This document shows, one piece after another, positions 35,324-44,019 of a DNA stretch of 64,000 nucleotides. How positions within the stretch are numbered: position 1 is the first letter of the stretch; each line of letters opens with the position of its first letter. The stretch spans positions 434,001-498,000 of the forward strand of contig NZ_JAYXHR010000002.1 in assembly GCF_036017065.1 (NCBI RefSeq). Reading direction: 5' to 3'. Origin of the DNA: Uliginosibacterium sp036017065. Lineage in GTDB: Bacteria; Pseudomonadota; Gammaproteobacteria; Burkholderiales; Rhodocyclaceae. The position numbers and the translations under genes were made by a program. The notes under the pieces were generated by a model. That model was not told the DNA's origin. It saw nothing but the letters and a program-made list of their open reading frames with translations, and ran no database searches.

Positions 35324-35578
35324 ATGGACTGGTTCCAGCAACTCCAGTGGCTCGACTACCTGCAATGGCCGGCGATGCTGACCAACGTCATCGCGGCCTG
35401 GATGGTGGCGTCGCGCGACGGCGGCAGGCGCACCGCGGGCTTCTGGTGGTTCACCGCCGGCAACGTGTTGTGGACGGCCTGGGGACTGCACACCCAGGCC
35501 TATGCGCTGATCCTGCTGCAGCTCGCCCTGTTCGCCCTCAACATGCGCGGCATCGCCAAGAACGACGATGCGGCATGA
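35324..35578 (+). CDS. Small membrane protein of unknown function
   Basis: An 84-residue protein: MDWFQQLQWLDYLQWPAMLTNVIAAWMVASRDGGRR, then two hydrophobic stretches (AGFWWFTAGNVLWTAWGLHT and YALILLQLALFALNMRGI). The pattern suggests two or three membrane segments. ATG at 35324 is preferred to a GTG five codons upstream. Trp-rich, and placed between qNor and the c-type cytochrome gene in a respiratory region; a supporting membrane role is a guess. Confidence 0.6.
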   Translation: MDWFQQLQWLDYLQWPAMLTNVIAAWMVASRDGGRRTAGFWWFTAGNVLWTAWGLHTQAYALILLQLALFALNMRGIAKNDDAA

Positions 35579-35597
35579 CGTCATCCCGGCCGCTGCG

Positions 35598-36488
35598 CTA
35601 GCGCTGCTCCGCGAGGTAACGCGCCATCAGCCTGGCATGCTCGGTACTGACGTCGAGGTCCGGCATCGCGGTGTGAGGGTCCAGTTGTTGCGGGTCGCGC
35701 AGCCAGCGCACCAGGTTGTCCGGCGTGTTCGCCAGCCGGCCGGCGATATGGCTGCGGGCGCCGAAGCCGGTGAGTGGCGGCCCCACGTGCGCATCCGGCC
35801 CCACCACGCCGGGAATGACGTGGCAGCTGTTGCAGGCGTACTGGCCGAAGGCGGTACGCGCCTGCAGCTTCCAGTCCACGATGCCGGTGCCTTCCCGCCC
35901 CGGCCCGCCCACCGGACATTGCTCGCCCTCGCAGCGCGTAGTGGCGAAGCAGTCGACGCGCGGCAGCACCGCCGCCCGCCTTGCATACTCGGCCGGGGTC
36001 ATCTCGCCGAGCCGTCCCACGAAGGCGACGACCGCCCACAGGTCCTCGTCCGCAAGGCGGTACTCCCAGGCGGGCATGCCGGTCATCTTGATGCCGTAGC
36101 GGGTGATCCAGTACAGGTGCCGTGGCTCCCAGCGACGCGCGGCGTCGACCAGCGGGCCCGGCAGCGGCTGCAGCCCCAGCCCGACCGGCCCCGGCGCCAC
36201 GCCCGGCGCGCCATGGCACTGCGCGCAGGCGTCGCGGTAGCACACGGCGCCACGCTGCAGCATGCCGGGCGCATCCAGCGCGGGCACCGCGATGTCGCGC
36301 GAGCGCATCTCCACCGAGCGGTGCATGACGCGCTCCAGCACCGAATGCACCACCTGGGTGTGCGGTACGGTGGCGGCAATGTCGTAGGACTGCCGCAGGG
36401 CGTAGGCCACGCCGCCCGCCACCGCGACCAGTGCCACGATCAACAGGAACAGGGGTTTGCTGCTGCCGTGCGAGGGGAGGGTTTTCAT
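35598..36488 (-). CDS. Membrane-anchored diheme cytochrome c
   Basis: A 296-residue protein with an N-terminal membrane anchor (residues about 12-32, LFLLIVALVAVAGGVAYAL) and two heme c domains. The first site is CAQCHG (with GMPAWEYRLADEDLWAVVAFV downstream, Met as likely sixth ligand), the second CNSCHV (with LTGFGARSHIAGRLANTPDNL and AMPDLDVS). It probably passes electrons on the periplasmic side. It is divergent from the cytochrome c and cox genes, sharing a 104-base promoter region with them. It may be a partner of the oxidase. Confidence 0.88.
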   Translation of the reverse strand: MKTLPSHGSSKPLFLLIVALVAVAGGVAYALRQSYDIAATVPHTQVVHSVLERVMHRSVEMRSRDIAVPALDAPGMLQRGAVCYRDACAQCHGAPGVAPGPVGLGLQPLPGPLVDAARRWEPRHLYWITRYGIKMTGMPAWEYRLADEDLWAVVAFVGRLGEMTPAEYARRAAVLPRVDCFATTRCEGEQCPVGGPGREGTGIVDWKLQARTAFGQYACNSCHVIPGVVGPDAHVGPPLTGFGARSHIAGRLANTPDNLVRWLRDPQQLDPHTAMPDLDVSTEHARLMARYLAEQR

Positions 36489-36592
36489 CGGAATGCGGAT
36501 TCCTGTCTGCGCGGCCGGTGCAATGCCGGACGGTGTCCTTCCATTGAAAGCTGGATGACGATGCGAGTTCCCGCAAGGCGGGGGGACACGCG

Positions 36593-36979
36593 ATGAAATC
36601 CGGCGCCGCGGCCCTGTGCATCCCCTTCTGCGTGCTGTTGGCCGCTTGCCACCAGCAGGGCGTCGACTCGCACGCGCCCCGTTATACCCGCGTGGCCGGC
36701 GCCAACCCCGAGCGGGGCGCGCGGCTGCTGGAGCAGTACCAGTGCGGCAGCTGCCACCTCATCCCGGAGGTGCCCTCCGCCACCGACGGCATGGGACCGA
36801 CGCTGGCGTCCTACGGGCGTCGCAGCTACATCGCAGGTCATATCCCCAACACGCCGGACACGCTGGTGGCCTGGCTGCAGCAACCCTCGGCGCTGCTGCC
36901 CGGCACGCTGATGCCGGACAGCGGCGTCTCGCAAGCCGACGCGCGCGACATGGCGGCTTACCTGATGAGCCTGCAATGA
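36593..36979 (+). CDS. Lipoprotein monoheme cytochrome c
   Basis: A 128-residue protein with a lipoprotein-like signal (MKSGAAALCIPFCVLLAAC, lipobox LAAC) and one heme c site, CGSCHLIPEVPSA. The later segment PGTLMPDSGVSQADARDMAAYLMSL supplies the likely distal Met and the C-terminal helix. YIAGHIPNTPDTLVAWLQQP resembles the second heme domain of the divergent diheme cytochrome, so the two are related. It opens the caa3-type oxidase cluster, 46 bases before coxB. Confidence 0.88.
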   Translation: MKSGAAALCIPFCVLLAACHQQGVDSHAPRYTRVAGANPERGARLLEQYQCGSCHLIPEVPSATDGMGPTLASYGRRSYIAGHIPNTPDTLVAWLQQPSALLPGTLMPDSGVSQADARDMAAYLMSLQ

Positions 36980-37025
36980 CGGCGCCCGCACCCCCACCGA
37001 CGATCGCGACGACGGGCGCGCGCAC

Positions 37026-37997
37026 ATGAGCAACCGGCCGTCCTTCGAGGTGGGTGCGCTCAGCGTGCTGCGTCCTGCGGGCGACGAGGCCGCGGTGCTC
37101 AACGAACTGAGCTGGGTGCTGATGATCGTCTGCCTGACGGTCTTCATCGGCGTGATGGTGTTGCTCGGCCTCAGCCTGCGACGCAACAGGCCGAAGCTGC
37201 CGGCGTCCTGGCTGGTCATCGGCGGCGGCATCGTCTTTCCGGTGGTCGTGCTCACCGGCCTGCTGCTGTACGGCACAGCGCGCACGGTCGGGCTGGACCG
37301 GGCGCGGCCGCCCGATGCGCTGATGATCAGCGTCACCGGCCACATGTGGTGGTGGGAAGTCCGCTACCAGCAGGCCGACGGCAAGCAGGCGCGCAAGGAC
37401 GTGGTGCTCGCCAACGAGTTGCGCATTCCGGTGGGACGCCCGGTGCTGCTCAAGCTGGAGAGTGCCGATGTCATCCACAGCTTCTGGGTGCCGGCGCTGG
37501 GCGGCAAGATGGACACCGTGCCCGGCCGCAGCAACCGCCTGCTGATCACCGCGCGCGCGCCCGGCGTCTACCGCGGCGTGTGCGCGGAGTACTGCGGCAT
37601 CCAGCACACGCGCATGGGCATGGTGGTGGTGGTGCAGACGCCGCAGGAGTTCCAGGACTGGCTGGCGCGGCAGGCGCGACCCGCGGCGCCGGCCTCGGGC
37701 GACGCTGCCTTGCGTGGCAGGGGCCTGTTCATGTCGGAGGGCTGCGCGGCCTGCCACACCATTCGTGGTGTCACCGGGACCAGCGGGACCACCGCAGCCA
37801 GCCAGCGCGGGCCGGATCTCACCCACATCGGCAGCCGGCTGGAACTCGGCGGCGTGCTGCGCAACCATCGCGGTGCCATGAGCCACTGGATCGCCAGCGT
37901 GCAGGGCGTGAAACCCGGCGCGCGCATGCCGTCCTTCTGGCACCTGGAGCAGAACCAGCTGGACGACCTGTCCACCTACCTGGAGCAGTTGCGATGA
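37026..37997 (+). CDS. coxB: Cytochrome c oxidase subunit II with fused cytochrome c (caa3 type)
   Basis: A 323-residue protein: two membrane helices (about 28-50 and 64-82), the CuA domain and a C-terminal heme c domain. CuA ligands are visible: His151 (DVIHSFWVPALGGKMD), Cys186 and Cys190 in GVCAEYCG, His194 and Met197 in IQHTRMGM, with Glu188 between. The heme site is CAACH (Cys240, Cys243, His244), with GARMPSFWHLEQ supplying the distal Met. Its last codons overlap the coxA start (ATGA). It takes electrons from a soluble or anchored cytochrome c and passes them to subunit I. Confidence 0.95.
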   Translation: MSNRPSFEVGALSVLRPAGDEAAVLNELSWVLMIVCLTVFIGVMVLLGLSLRRNRPKLPASWLVIGGGIVFPVVVLTGLLLYGTARTVGLDRARPPDALMISVTGHMWWWEVRYQQADGKQARKDVVLANELRIPVGRPVLLKLESADVIHSFWVPALGGKMDTVPGRSNRLLITARAPGVYRGVCAEYCGIQHTRMGMVVVVQTPQEFQDWLARQARPAAPASGDAALRGRGLFMSEGCAACHTIRGVTGTSGTTAASQRGPDLTHIGSRLELGGVLRNHRGAMSHWIASVQGVKPGARMPSFWHLEQNQLDDLSTYLEQLR

Positions 37998-40516
37998 GCG
38001 CGCCGGACCCGCTGCTGCCCAACACCCTGCCACGCCCGGCCGACGAACTGGTGCGCCTGCGCGCGGCGTGGCGGCCACGCTCCGGGCTGGGCGCGCTGTC
38101 GGTGGTGAACAACTCGCAGGTCGGCCTGCTGTACATCGTCGCCGCGATGCTGTTCCTGCTGCTGGCGGGCGTACTGGGACTGCTGATCCGCGCGCAGCTC
38201 GCGGTGCCGGAGAACAATCTCATCCTGCCCGGCACCTACAACCAGATCTTCACGATGCACGGCACGGTGATGATGTTCCTGTTCGCCGTGCCCATCGTGG
38301 AGGCCATCGCGGTGTTCCTGCTGCCGGCGATGCTGGGCGCGCGCGACCTGCCCTTCCCGCGGCTGAGCGCCTATGCGTTCTGGGCCTATGCCTTCGGTGG
38401 CGTCGGCTTCTTCTGCACGCTGTTCGTCGGCCTCGCGCCGGACGGTGGCTGGTTCATGTATCCCCCGCTGACCGGGAGCGAGCAGTCGCCCGGACTCAAC
38501 GCGGACTTCTGGCTGCTGGGCATCGGCTTCATCGAGATTTCCGCCATAGCCGGCGCCATCGAGCTGATCGTCGGCATCCTGATGATGCGCGCGCCGGGTA
38601 TGACGCTGGCACGCATGCCGGTGTTCGCCTGGGCGATGCTGGTAACCGCCTTCATGATCATCTTCGCGTTCCCGGCGGTGATCGCCGGCACCACGCTGCT
38701 GGAGATGGAGCGCGCCTTCGACTGGCCCTTCTTCATCGCCGAGCGCGGCGGCGACCCGCTGCTGTGGCAGCACCTGTTCTGGTTCTTCGGCCACCCGGAG
38801 GTGTACATCATCTTCCTGCCGGCCACCGGCCTCATCTCGACGATGCTGCCGGCGCTGGCACGGACCCGGCTGGTCGGGCACGACGCCATCGTGGCGGCGC
38901 TGTTCGTCATCGGTGCGCTGAGTTTCCTGCTGTGGGCGCACCACATGTTCACCGCCGGCCTGGGCACGCTGTCGATGAGCCTGGTGTCGGTGGCCAGCCT
39001 CGCCGTGGCGGTGCCCACCGCGGTACAGGTCTTCTCGTGGATCGCCACGCTGTGGCGCGGCCAGCTCGCCATCAACACGCCGTCGCTGTTCCTGCTCGGC
39101 TTCCTGTTCACCTTCGTGCTCGGCGGACTCACCGGCGTGATGGTGGCGGTGCTGCCGTTCAACTGGCAGGTGCACGACACCTACTTCATCGTCGCCCACC
39201 TGCACTACGTGCTGATCGGCGGCGTGCTGTTCCCGGTGTTCGCGGCGCTGTACTACTGGATGCCGGTGGTGCACGGCCATCTGCTGAGCGAGCGGGCGGG
39301 GCGCTGGGTGTTCGGCCTGATGTTCGGCGGCTTCCACCTGGCCTTCTTCCCGATGCACATCTCGGGGCTGCTGGGCATGCCGCGGCGCATCTACACCTAT
39401 GCCGACGGCCTGGGCTGGAACACGCTCAACCTGCTGTCCACGATCGGCGCCTTCGTGCTCGCCGCCGGTGTCCTGCTGTTCGTCATCGACCTGCTGCGCA
39501 TCTGGTTGCGGCCAAGACAGGAGCACGACAATCCGTGGAATGCGCCGACGCTGGAATGGCTGCCGACGGAAAGCTACTCCACGCGCAGCATTCCGGAGGT
39601 GAGCTCGCGCTACCCCTTGTGGGACCAGCCCGGGCTGGCGGGGCAGGTGGAGCGTGGCGAGCACTGGCTGCCGGGCACCATCACCGGCTTCCGCGAGACG
39701 CTGGTGATCACCCCGCGCGGCACCCGGCCGCATCACCTCGCCATCCTGCCCGGCGACAGCTGGCTGCCCTTCCTCGCTGCCTTCGGCACGGCGGGCTTCT
39801 TCCTGCTGATGACCATCAAGGCGGTGGTCGCGTCGGTCGCCTGCGGCGTGCTGGCGGTCGTCTGCATCGTGGCCTGGCTGTGGCAGACCGACCAGGGCGG
39901 CTCGCGCACCGTGGCGGACATCGGCGAGCGGGTGCAGGTGCCCATCGGCGCGCGCGGCCGGTGGTCGCATTCCTGGTGGGGCGTGGTGCTCCTGCTGGTG
40001 GTGGACGCCACCATCTTCGCCGCCATCGCGTTCTCGCACATCCATGTGGCCATGCTCGCCGTCGTCTGCCCGCCGCCGGGCGCGGCGCTGCCGGCGGAGC
40101 GGGCTGTGTGGCTGGCGTGTGCGCTGTTCGGCGGCAGTTCGCTGGCCTGGTGGCTGGGCGGAATCGGGCGCACGCGCCGCGTGCTGTCGCACTGGCAGGT
40201 GCTGCCGGTGCTGGCGGCGGTAGGGCTGGGAATCCTGGGCAGCTACGTGCTGGTCGATGCGCACCTGCTGGCCGGCCTGTCGCCGCGCCGCGATGCATGG
40301 AGTGCGACGGTGGCGGCCATGCTCTCCCACCTCGGCCTGCATGGCGTGCTGCTGGGGTTGATCGGCAGCTACATGTGCGTGCGCGTGTGGCAAGGCTTGT
40401 GCGGGCCACGCAGCGTGGCGAGCTACGACAACAGCAGCCTGCTATGGCACTTCAGCTCGGTGCTGGGCGTGGTGGTGGCGACGCTGCCGTTCATCGTCAC
40501 CTGGTGGATGCGCTGA
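37994..40516 (+). CDS. Cytochrome c oxidase subunit I fused to subunit III-like domain
   Basis: An 840-residue heme-copper oxidase protein reducing O2 to water. Subunit I features: His89 (TMHGTVMMF, heme a), HPEVY at 267-271 (CuB His, the crosslinking Tyr and the A1-type Glu269), His316-His317 (WAHHMF), and HDTYFIVAHLHYVL with His402 and His404. The D-channel Asp is kept (GARDLPFPRL), but the K-channel Lys (TGIKVFSW in typical enzymes) is Gln345 (PTAVQVFSW). After about residue 530 a subunit III-like set of helices follows in the same frame. No separate coxC, coxG or assembly gene follows. Confidence 0.93.
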   Translation: MSAPDPLLPNTLPRPADELVRLRAAWRPRSGLGALSVVNNSQVGLLYIVAAMLFLLLAGVLGLLIRAQLAVPENNLILPGTYNQIFTMHGTVMMFLFAVPIVEAIAVFLLPAMLGARDLPFPRLSAYAFWAYAFGGVGFFCTLFVGLAPDGGWFMYPPLTGSEQSPGLNADFWLLGIGFIEISAIAGAIELIVGILMMRAPGMTLARMPVFAWAMLVTAFMIIFAFPAVIAGTTLLEMERAFDWPFFIAERGGDPLLWQHLFWFFGHPEVYIIFLPATGLISTMLPALARTRLVGHDAIVAALFVIGALSFLLWAHHMFTAGLGTLSMSLVSVASLAVAVPTAVQVFSWIATLWRGQLAINTPSLFLLGFLFTFVLGGLTGVMVAVLPFNWQVHDTYFIVAHLHYVLIGGVLFPVFAALYYWMPVVHGHLLSERAGRWVFGLMFGGFHLAFFPMHISGLLGMPRRIYTYADGLGWNTLNLLSTIGAFVLAAGVLLFVIDLLRIWLRPRQEHDNPWNAPTLEWLPTESYSTRSIPEVSSRYPLWDQPGLAGQVERGEHWLPGTITGFRETLVITPRGTRPHHLAILPGDSWLPFLAAFGTAGFFLLMTIKAVVASVACGVLAVVCIVAWLWQTDQGGSRTVADIGERVQVPIGARGRWSHSWWGVVLLLVVDATIFAAIAFSHIHVAMLAVVCPPPGAALPAERAVWLACALFGGSSLAWWLGGIGRTRRVLSHWQVLPVLAAVGLGILGSYVLVDAHLLAGLSPRRDAWSATVAAMLSHLGLHGVLLGLIGSYMCVRVWQGLCGPRSVASYDNSSLLWHFSSVLGVVVATLPFIVTWWMR

Positions 40517-40560
40517 GCGCTGTGCGGGCGGCCGGACCGTCGCGGCTCACGCGGCGCAGA

Positions 40561-41973
40561 TCATGCAGCGCGGGTAATGCCGCGCGAGCGCTCGGCGAGG
40601 TGCTCATGCGACAGCCGGAGCACGGCGCGCAGGCCGCGCGGCGGATTGTCGTCCAGCGCCAGCGTGCCGCCGTGCAGGGTCGCGATCGCGCTCACCAGCG
40701 CGAGGCCGAGGCCGTAGCCGGGCTGCGCCTGCACGTTGCGGCCGACACGGCGGAAACGCTTCACCGCCTCGCTGCGCTCCTCGGGCGGAATGCCCGGCCC
40801 GTCGTCGCTGACGCCGACTTCCACGTCCTGCCCGGTGGCGCGCACCAGCAGGGTGATGGCGGAGGCGCCGGCGGCGTACTTCATCGCGTTCTCCAGCAGG
40901 TTGGCCAGCGCCTGGAACAACAGCGCACGGTCGCCGTAGAGCTGCAGCGCCTGCGGCGCCTGGACGAGCAGCCGGATGCCGGTGTCCTCCGCCATCGGCT
41001 GGTAGTAGTCCACCACGTCGTCGAGCAGGGCCTGCGGCTCGAACCATTCGAAGAAGTGGGCGCAACGCCCGGCTTCGATCTCGCCGATGCGCAGCACCGC
41101 GCGGAACAGCTTCTGCACGCGCTCCGCTTCCTCCACCGCGGCGAGGATCTCCTCGCGCACGCCGGCATCCGCGCGCTCGGCCGCACCGACCAGCCGCGTG
41201 TGCAGGCGGGTCAGCGGCGTGCGCAGCTCGTGCGCGATGTGGCCGCTGACACTCTTCACCTCGTCCATCAGGTGATTGGTGCGGTTGAGCATGTAGTTGA
41301 TGTCCACGCCGAGCAGGTCGAACTCGTCGCCGGACCCACCGGCCGGCACGGTGACCTTGCGGTCGCCGCTGGCATAGCGGCGCAGCGCGGCGCGGATGTG
41401 GTCCACCCGGCGCATGCTGCGCAGGCTGGAGTACAGGCCGATCGCCAGGCTGGTGAGCAGCACGGCGAACAGGCCGGAGCCGGCCACCAGCGGAATCACG
41501 CGGACCCGTTCCAGCATGGGCAGGATGTCGTAGCCGCTGAAGTAGGTGCCGCCATCGGCCAATGTCACCAGCATGCCGAACATCTGCATGAGCTGTCCGT
41601 CCGGCCCGTCCATCGCGGTGTCGTGCCAGCCGGCCACGCAATGCTGCGGGCAGCCCAGGGCGCGCTCCAGGCCGGTGTGGCCGAACAGGACGTTGCCCTG
41701 TGCGGACAGCACCAGCGCCTGGCTGCCTTCGCGCTTGTCTTCCCGTGCCAGCGCGCTGGCCAGCGCCGCGGCACCTTCCAGGCCGCGGTCCTGGTGGCCC
41801 TGGATGTCGGCCAGCACCATGTCGCGCACGTGGTCGTGCAGCAGGTTCTCGATCTGCCGGCTGCTGACCAGTACCGAGCCACCCGCCACCAGCAGGAAGA
41901 TGAAGGCGATCAGCGATGCGTGGCGGAAGGTGCTGGTTTCGAGCAGGCTGACCAGCCGCTCAACCCAGGACAT
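40561..41973 (-). CDS. Sensor histidine kinase
   Basis: A 470-residue kinase with two membrane helices (about 17-37 and 161-182) flanking a periplasmic domain of about 125 residues containing a Cys/His-rich stretch, CPQHCVAGWHD. A HAMP-like linker (YSSLRSMRRVDHIRAALRRYASGD) leads to the HisKA box SGHIAHELRTPLTRLHTRL (phosphorylated His) and the ATPase boxes LLENAMKYA (N), DDGPGIPPEER (G1) and GYGLGLALVSAIATLHGG (G2). The start overlaps the end of the regulator gene by 14 bases. The neighbouring heme-uptake genes and the Fur-like box upstream suggest a metal or heme cue; this is inferred. Confidence 0.93.
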   Translation of the reverse strand: MSWVERLVSLLETSTFRHASLIAFIFLLVAGGSVLVSSRQIENLLHDHVRDMVLADIQGHQDRGLEGAAALASALAREDKREGSQALVLSAQGNVLFGHTGLERALGCPQHCVAGWHDTAMDGPDGQLMQMFGMLVTLADGGTYFSGYDILPMLERVRVIPLVAGSGLFAVLLTSLAIGLYSSLRSMRRVDHIRAALRRYASGDRKVTVPAGGSGDEFDLLGVDINYMLNRTNHLMDEVKSVSGHIAHELRTPLTRLHTRLVGAAERADAGVREEILAAVEEAERVQKLFRAVLRIGEIEAGRCAHFFEWFEPQALLDDVVDYYQPMAEDTGIRLLVQAPQALQLYGDRALLFQALANLLENAMKYAAGASAITLLVRATGQDVEVGVSDDGPGIPPEERSEAVKRFRRVGRNVQAQPGYGLGLALVSAIATLHGGTLALDDNPPRGLRAVLRLSHEHLAERSRGITRAA

Positions 41974-42628
41974 AGCCGACAGCCCTGACCGTACGCAGCA
42001 GCGAACGCGGGTGGTTGCGATCGATCTTGCCGCGCAGCTTGGAGACGTGGACGTCGATGAGGTTGGTCTGCGGATCGAACTGGTAGCCCCACACCTTCTC
42101 CAGCAGCATCGCGCGCGTGACGATGCGGCCGAGGTTCTCGGCCAGCACGACGAGCAGCGCGAACTCCTTGTCCGTCAGGTCGATGGCCTGGCCGGCGCGC
42201 ACCACGCGACGGTGGCGCAGGTCGATGCTCAGGTCGTCGAGCTGCAGCAGGTGATCGCCGTCGCCGGCGGCCGGGCGACGCCTGACCAGGCCTTCGAGGC
42301 GCAACAGCAGCTCGGTGAAGTCGAAGGGTTTGCCGAGGTAGTCCTCGGCGCCTGCGCGCAGACCTTCGATGCGGTCACCGGGCTGGTCGATCGCCGACAG
42401 CACCATGACCGGCGGACGCGGCCGGTCCTTCAGGCTGTTGAGCACCTGGATGCCGTCGATGCCCGGCAGCATGCGGTCCAGCACGATGACGTCGAAGGCT
42501 TCGGTGCTCATGAGCTGCAAGGCAGCTTCGCCGTTGTCCACCAGCCGACAGCTGTGCCCGCTTTCCTGCAGCTTGCAACTGAGCCAGTAGCTGACTCGCG
42601 GATCGTCTTCGACTATCAGGACACGCAT
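41960..42628 (-). CDS. OmpR/PhoB-family response regulator
   Basis: A 222-residue regulator, MRVLIVEDDPRVSYWLSCKL. The receiver has the acidic pair (ED), the phospho-acceptor Asp in DVIVLDRMLPGIDG and the conserved Lys in LGKPFDF. The C-terminal winged helix is LSIDLRHRRVVRAGQAIDLTDKEFALLVVLAENLGRIVTRAMLLEKVWGYQFDPQTNLIDVHVSKLRGKID. I chose the ATG at 42628; the ORF can be read from 42661. It is the partner of the kinase gene it overlaps. Confidence 0.95.
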   Translation of the reverse strand: MRVLIVEDDPRVSYWLSCKLQESGHSCRLVDNGEAALQLMSTEAFDVIVLDRMLPGIDGIQVLNSLKDRPRPPVMVLSAIDQPGDRIEGLRAGAEDYLGKPFDFTELLLRLEGLVRRRPAAGDGDHLLQLDDLSIDLRHRRVVRAGQAIDLTDKEFALLVVLAENLGRIVTRAMLLEKVWGYQFDPQTNLIDVHVSKLRGKIDRNHPRSLLRTVRAVGYVLG

Positions 42629-42701
42629 GCGATGGCTCCTTGCCACGCGCACCCGATGCACGGGTGCGCAGCCCGGACAACAACCGGGCCCGGAATTTTA
42701 T

Positions 42702-42720
42702 ATGAGAATAATTCCCATTA
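42702..42720. promoter_or_regulatory. Fur-like box upstream of the two-component genes
   Basis: ATGAGAATAATTCCCATTA, close to the palindrome AATGAGAATAATTCTCATT that occurs in Fur-regulated promoters. It lies about 75 bases from the response-regulator start and about 200 from the divergent gene. It suggests iron control of the two-component system. Confidence 0.55.
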
Positions 42721-42923
42721 CCATGTCAAATCTGCCAGATCTGTGAATTTGTCGAGGCAGGCAAAGCGTCGCGGATTCCATGGGCGTACTGGCGTCGGGA
42801 AAGGGTAAATCGCTGCGGCAGCAGCCTTCGTGAAGATTTCTTAATCTTCTAACCGCCGCATCTTCAATGGCTTATGAAGATAATGCGAGTCGCTATCGAC
42901 TGAGAGTCGTTCCTGATTACCCC

Positions 42924-43424
42924 ATGTCCGCGCTGCCCCTGTCCGGTCTCATCCTCGCCCTGCTGCTTGGCTGGGCCGTCGTGGCCGAGCTGATCCATGG
43001 CCGCATCGGCAACGCGCCGACCTGGGGCGTGCTGGCGCTGTGGGCGGCCGGACTCGGCGCCGCCGTGGTCCTGCCGGGGAGTGCCGGTTTCCCGTGGCCT
43101 GCCCTGTGGATCGGCGCCGCATACGCCGCGGTGGTGCTGGTGACGGGGCGCGCCATGCAGGCCCTCCGCTGGGCCGAGCGCTGGGAGGTCCACCTGTGTG
43201 CCGCCGCCTGCCTGTGGTTCGGTGCCCAGGCGGACGGCTTCCTGCTGGCGACCGCCGTCGCAGGCGGCGTGATGTCGCTGGCGATGCCGATGCTGGCGGC
43301 CGTGCCGGCCCCCTCGCTGCCGGCAGTCGCCGCGCGCTGGCGTCGCCCTCCCTCCAGGGCCAGCAGCATTCCCTACGCGCCCGCCATCGCCACGGGCGCC
43401 GTGTTCGCGTCATGGATGCGATGA
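42924..43424 (+). CDS. Small A24 prepilin-peptidase-like membrane protein with altered catalytic residues
   Basis: A 166-residue protein with about five hydrophobic segments. By eye it aligns with CpaA/TadV-type peptidases: the start (LILALLLGWAVVAELIHGRIGNAP) matches 'WxDLRxRxIPN' and the end has the family motif PYAPAIATGA. Both catalytic Asp positions read Glu: the first in AELIHGRIGN, the second in WEVHL where GDVKL is expected. So it may be inactive or unusual. An upstream ATG at 42867 is possible. It overlaps the TadE-like gene by ATGA; no other Tad gene is present. Confidence 0.6.
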   Translation: MSALPLSGLILALLLGWAVVAELIHGRIGNAPTWGVLALWAAGLGAAVVLPGSAGFPWPALWIGAAYAAVVLVTGRAMQALRWAERWEVHLCAAACLWFGAQADGFLLATAVAGGVMSLAMPMLAAVPAPSLPAVAARWRRPPSRASSIPYAPAIATGAVFASWMR

Positions 43425-43948
43425 GCCGGGCTCGGCCGCGCCTTCGCCGCCATCAGGCCGGTGCCCTTGCACCGGAGGCGGCGCTGGTGCTGCCGGTGGT
43501 GATCACCGCCGCGATGATGGCCATCGAACTCGCCAACATCGGCCTGAGCATCCATCGCGGCAGGACCGCCTTGCAGCAAACCGTCACCCAGTTGCGCGAA
43601 GGCGGCGTGTTGCCCCGGCTGGCCGGTGTCAGCGACGCCCAGCTGGAACTGCGGCTGCGACAAGGCATGCTGGCGGCGGCGGACGGCAAGCTGCGCCCGG
43701 CGCAGATCGCCAGCCTGGCGATCGAGCGCTTTCCGGTGCCCGGCAGCGTCGCCGCGCCGGCCGGCCCGCAATGGATGCCGGCCTGGCGCGTCACCGTGGA
43801 CGTGCGCCAGGCTTTCGTGACGGTCCTGCCGCGGCTGGTGATCGGCAACGGTGCCTTCCGCTACCGCCACCAGCAATGGCTGGCAGACCCGCAGGGCGAC
43901 GCGGATGCCGCCGCGACGCAGGCGCCCGGGTCCATGAAGACAACTTAA
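43421..43948 (+). CDS. TadE-like small pilus-assembly-type protein
   Basis: A 175-residue protein with one N-terminal membrane helix (ALAPEAALVLPVVITAAMMAIELANIGLSI, residues about 15-44), where the Glu in PEAALVLPV is in the place of the TadE/pseudopilin Glu that follows the processing site. A helical and then beta-rich periplasmic part follows. The start at 43421 overlaps the A24-like stop codon (ATGA). Together with the previous gene it looks like a minimal Tad-derived pair sitting inside a heme locus. Function unknown. Confidence 0.6.
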   Translation: MSRARPRLRRHQAGALAPEAALVLPVVITAAMMAIELANIGLSIHRGRTALQQTVTQLREGGVLPRLAGVSDAQLELRLRQGMLAAADGKLRPAQIASLAIERFPVPGSVAAPAGPQWMPAWRVTVDVRQAFVTVLPRLVIGNGAFRYRHQQWLADPQGDADAAATQAPGSMKTT

Positions 43949-44019
43949 CGTGCATGCCGGATGCGCTTGCCGTAGAACGGCGGCCTGACCATCCATTCAT
44001 CCATACGGACATTCTCCCG

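Noticed and set aside
38068..41988. 1306-residue plus-strand open frame across the oxidase and the kinase gene
   Set aside because: An Arg/Ala/Gly-rich out-of-frame shadow of the oxidase that runs on through the antisense of the kinase; no recognisable domain.
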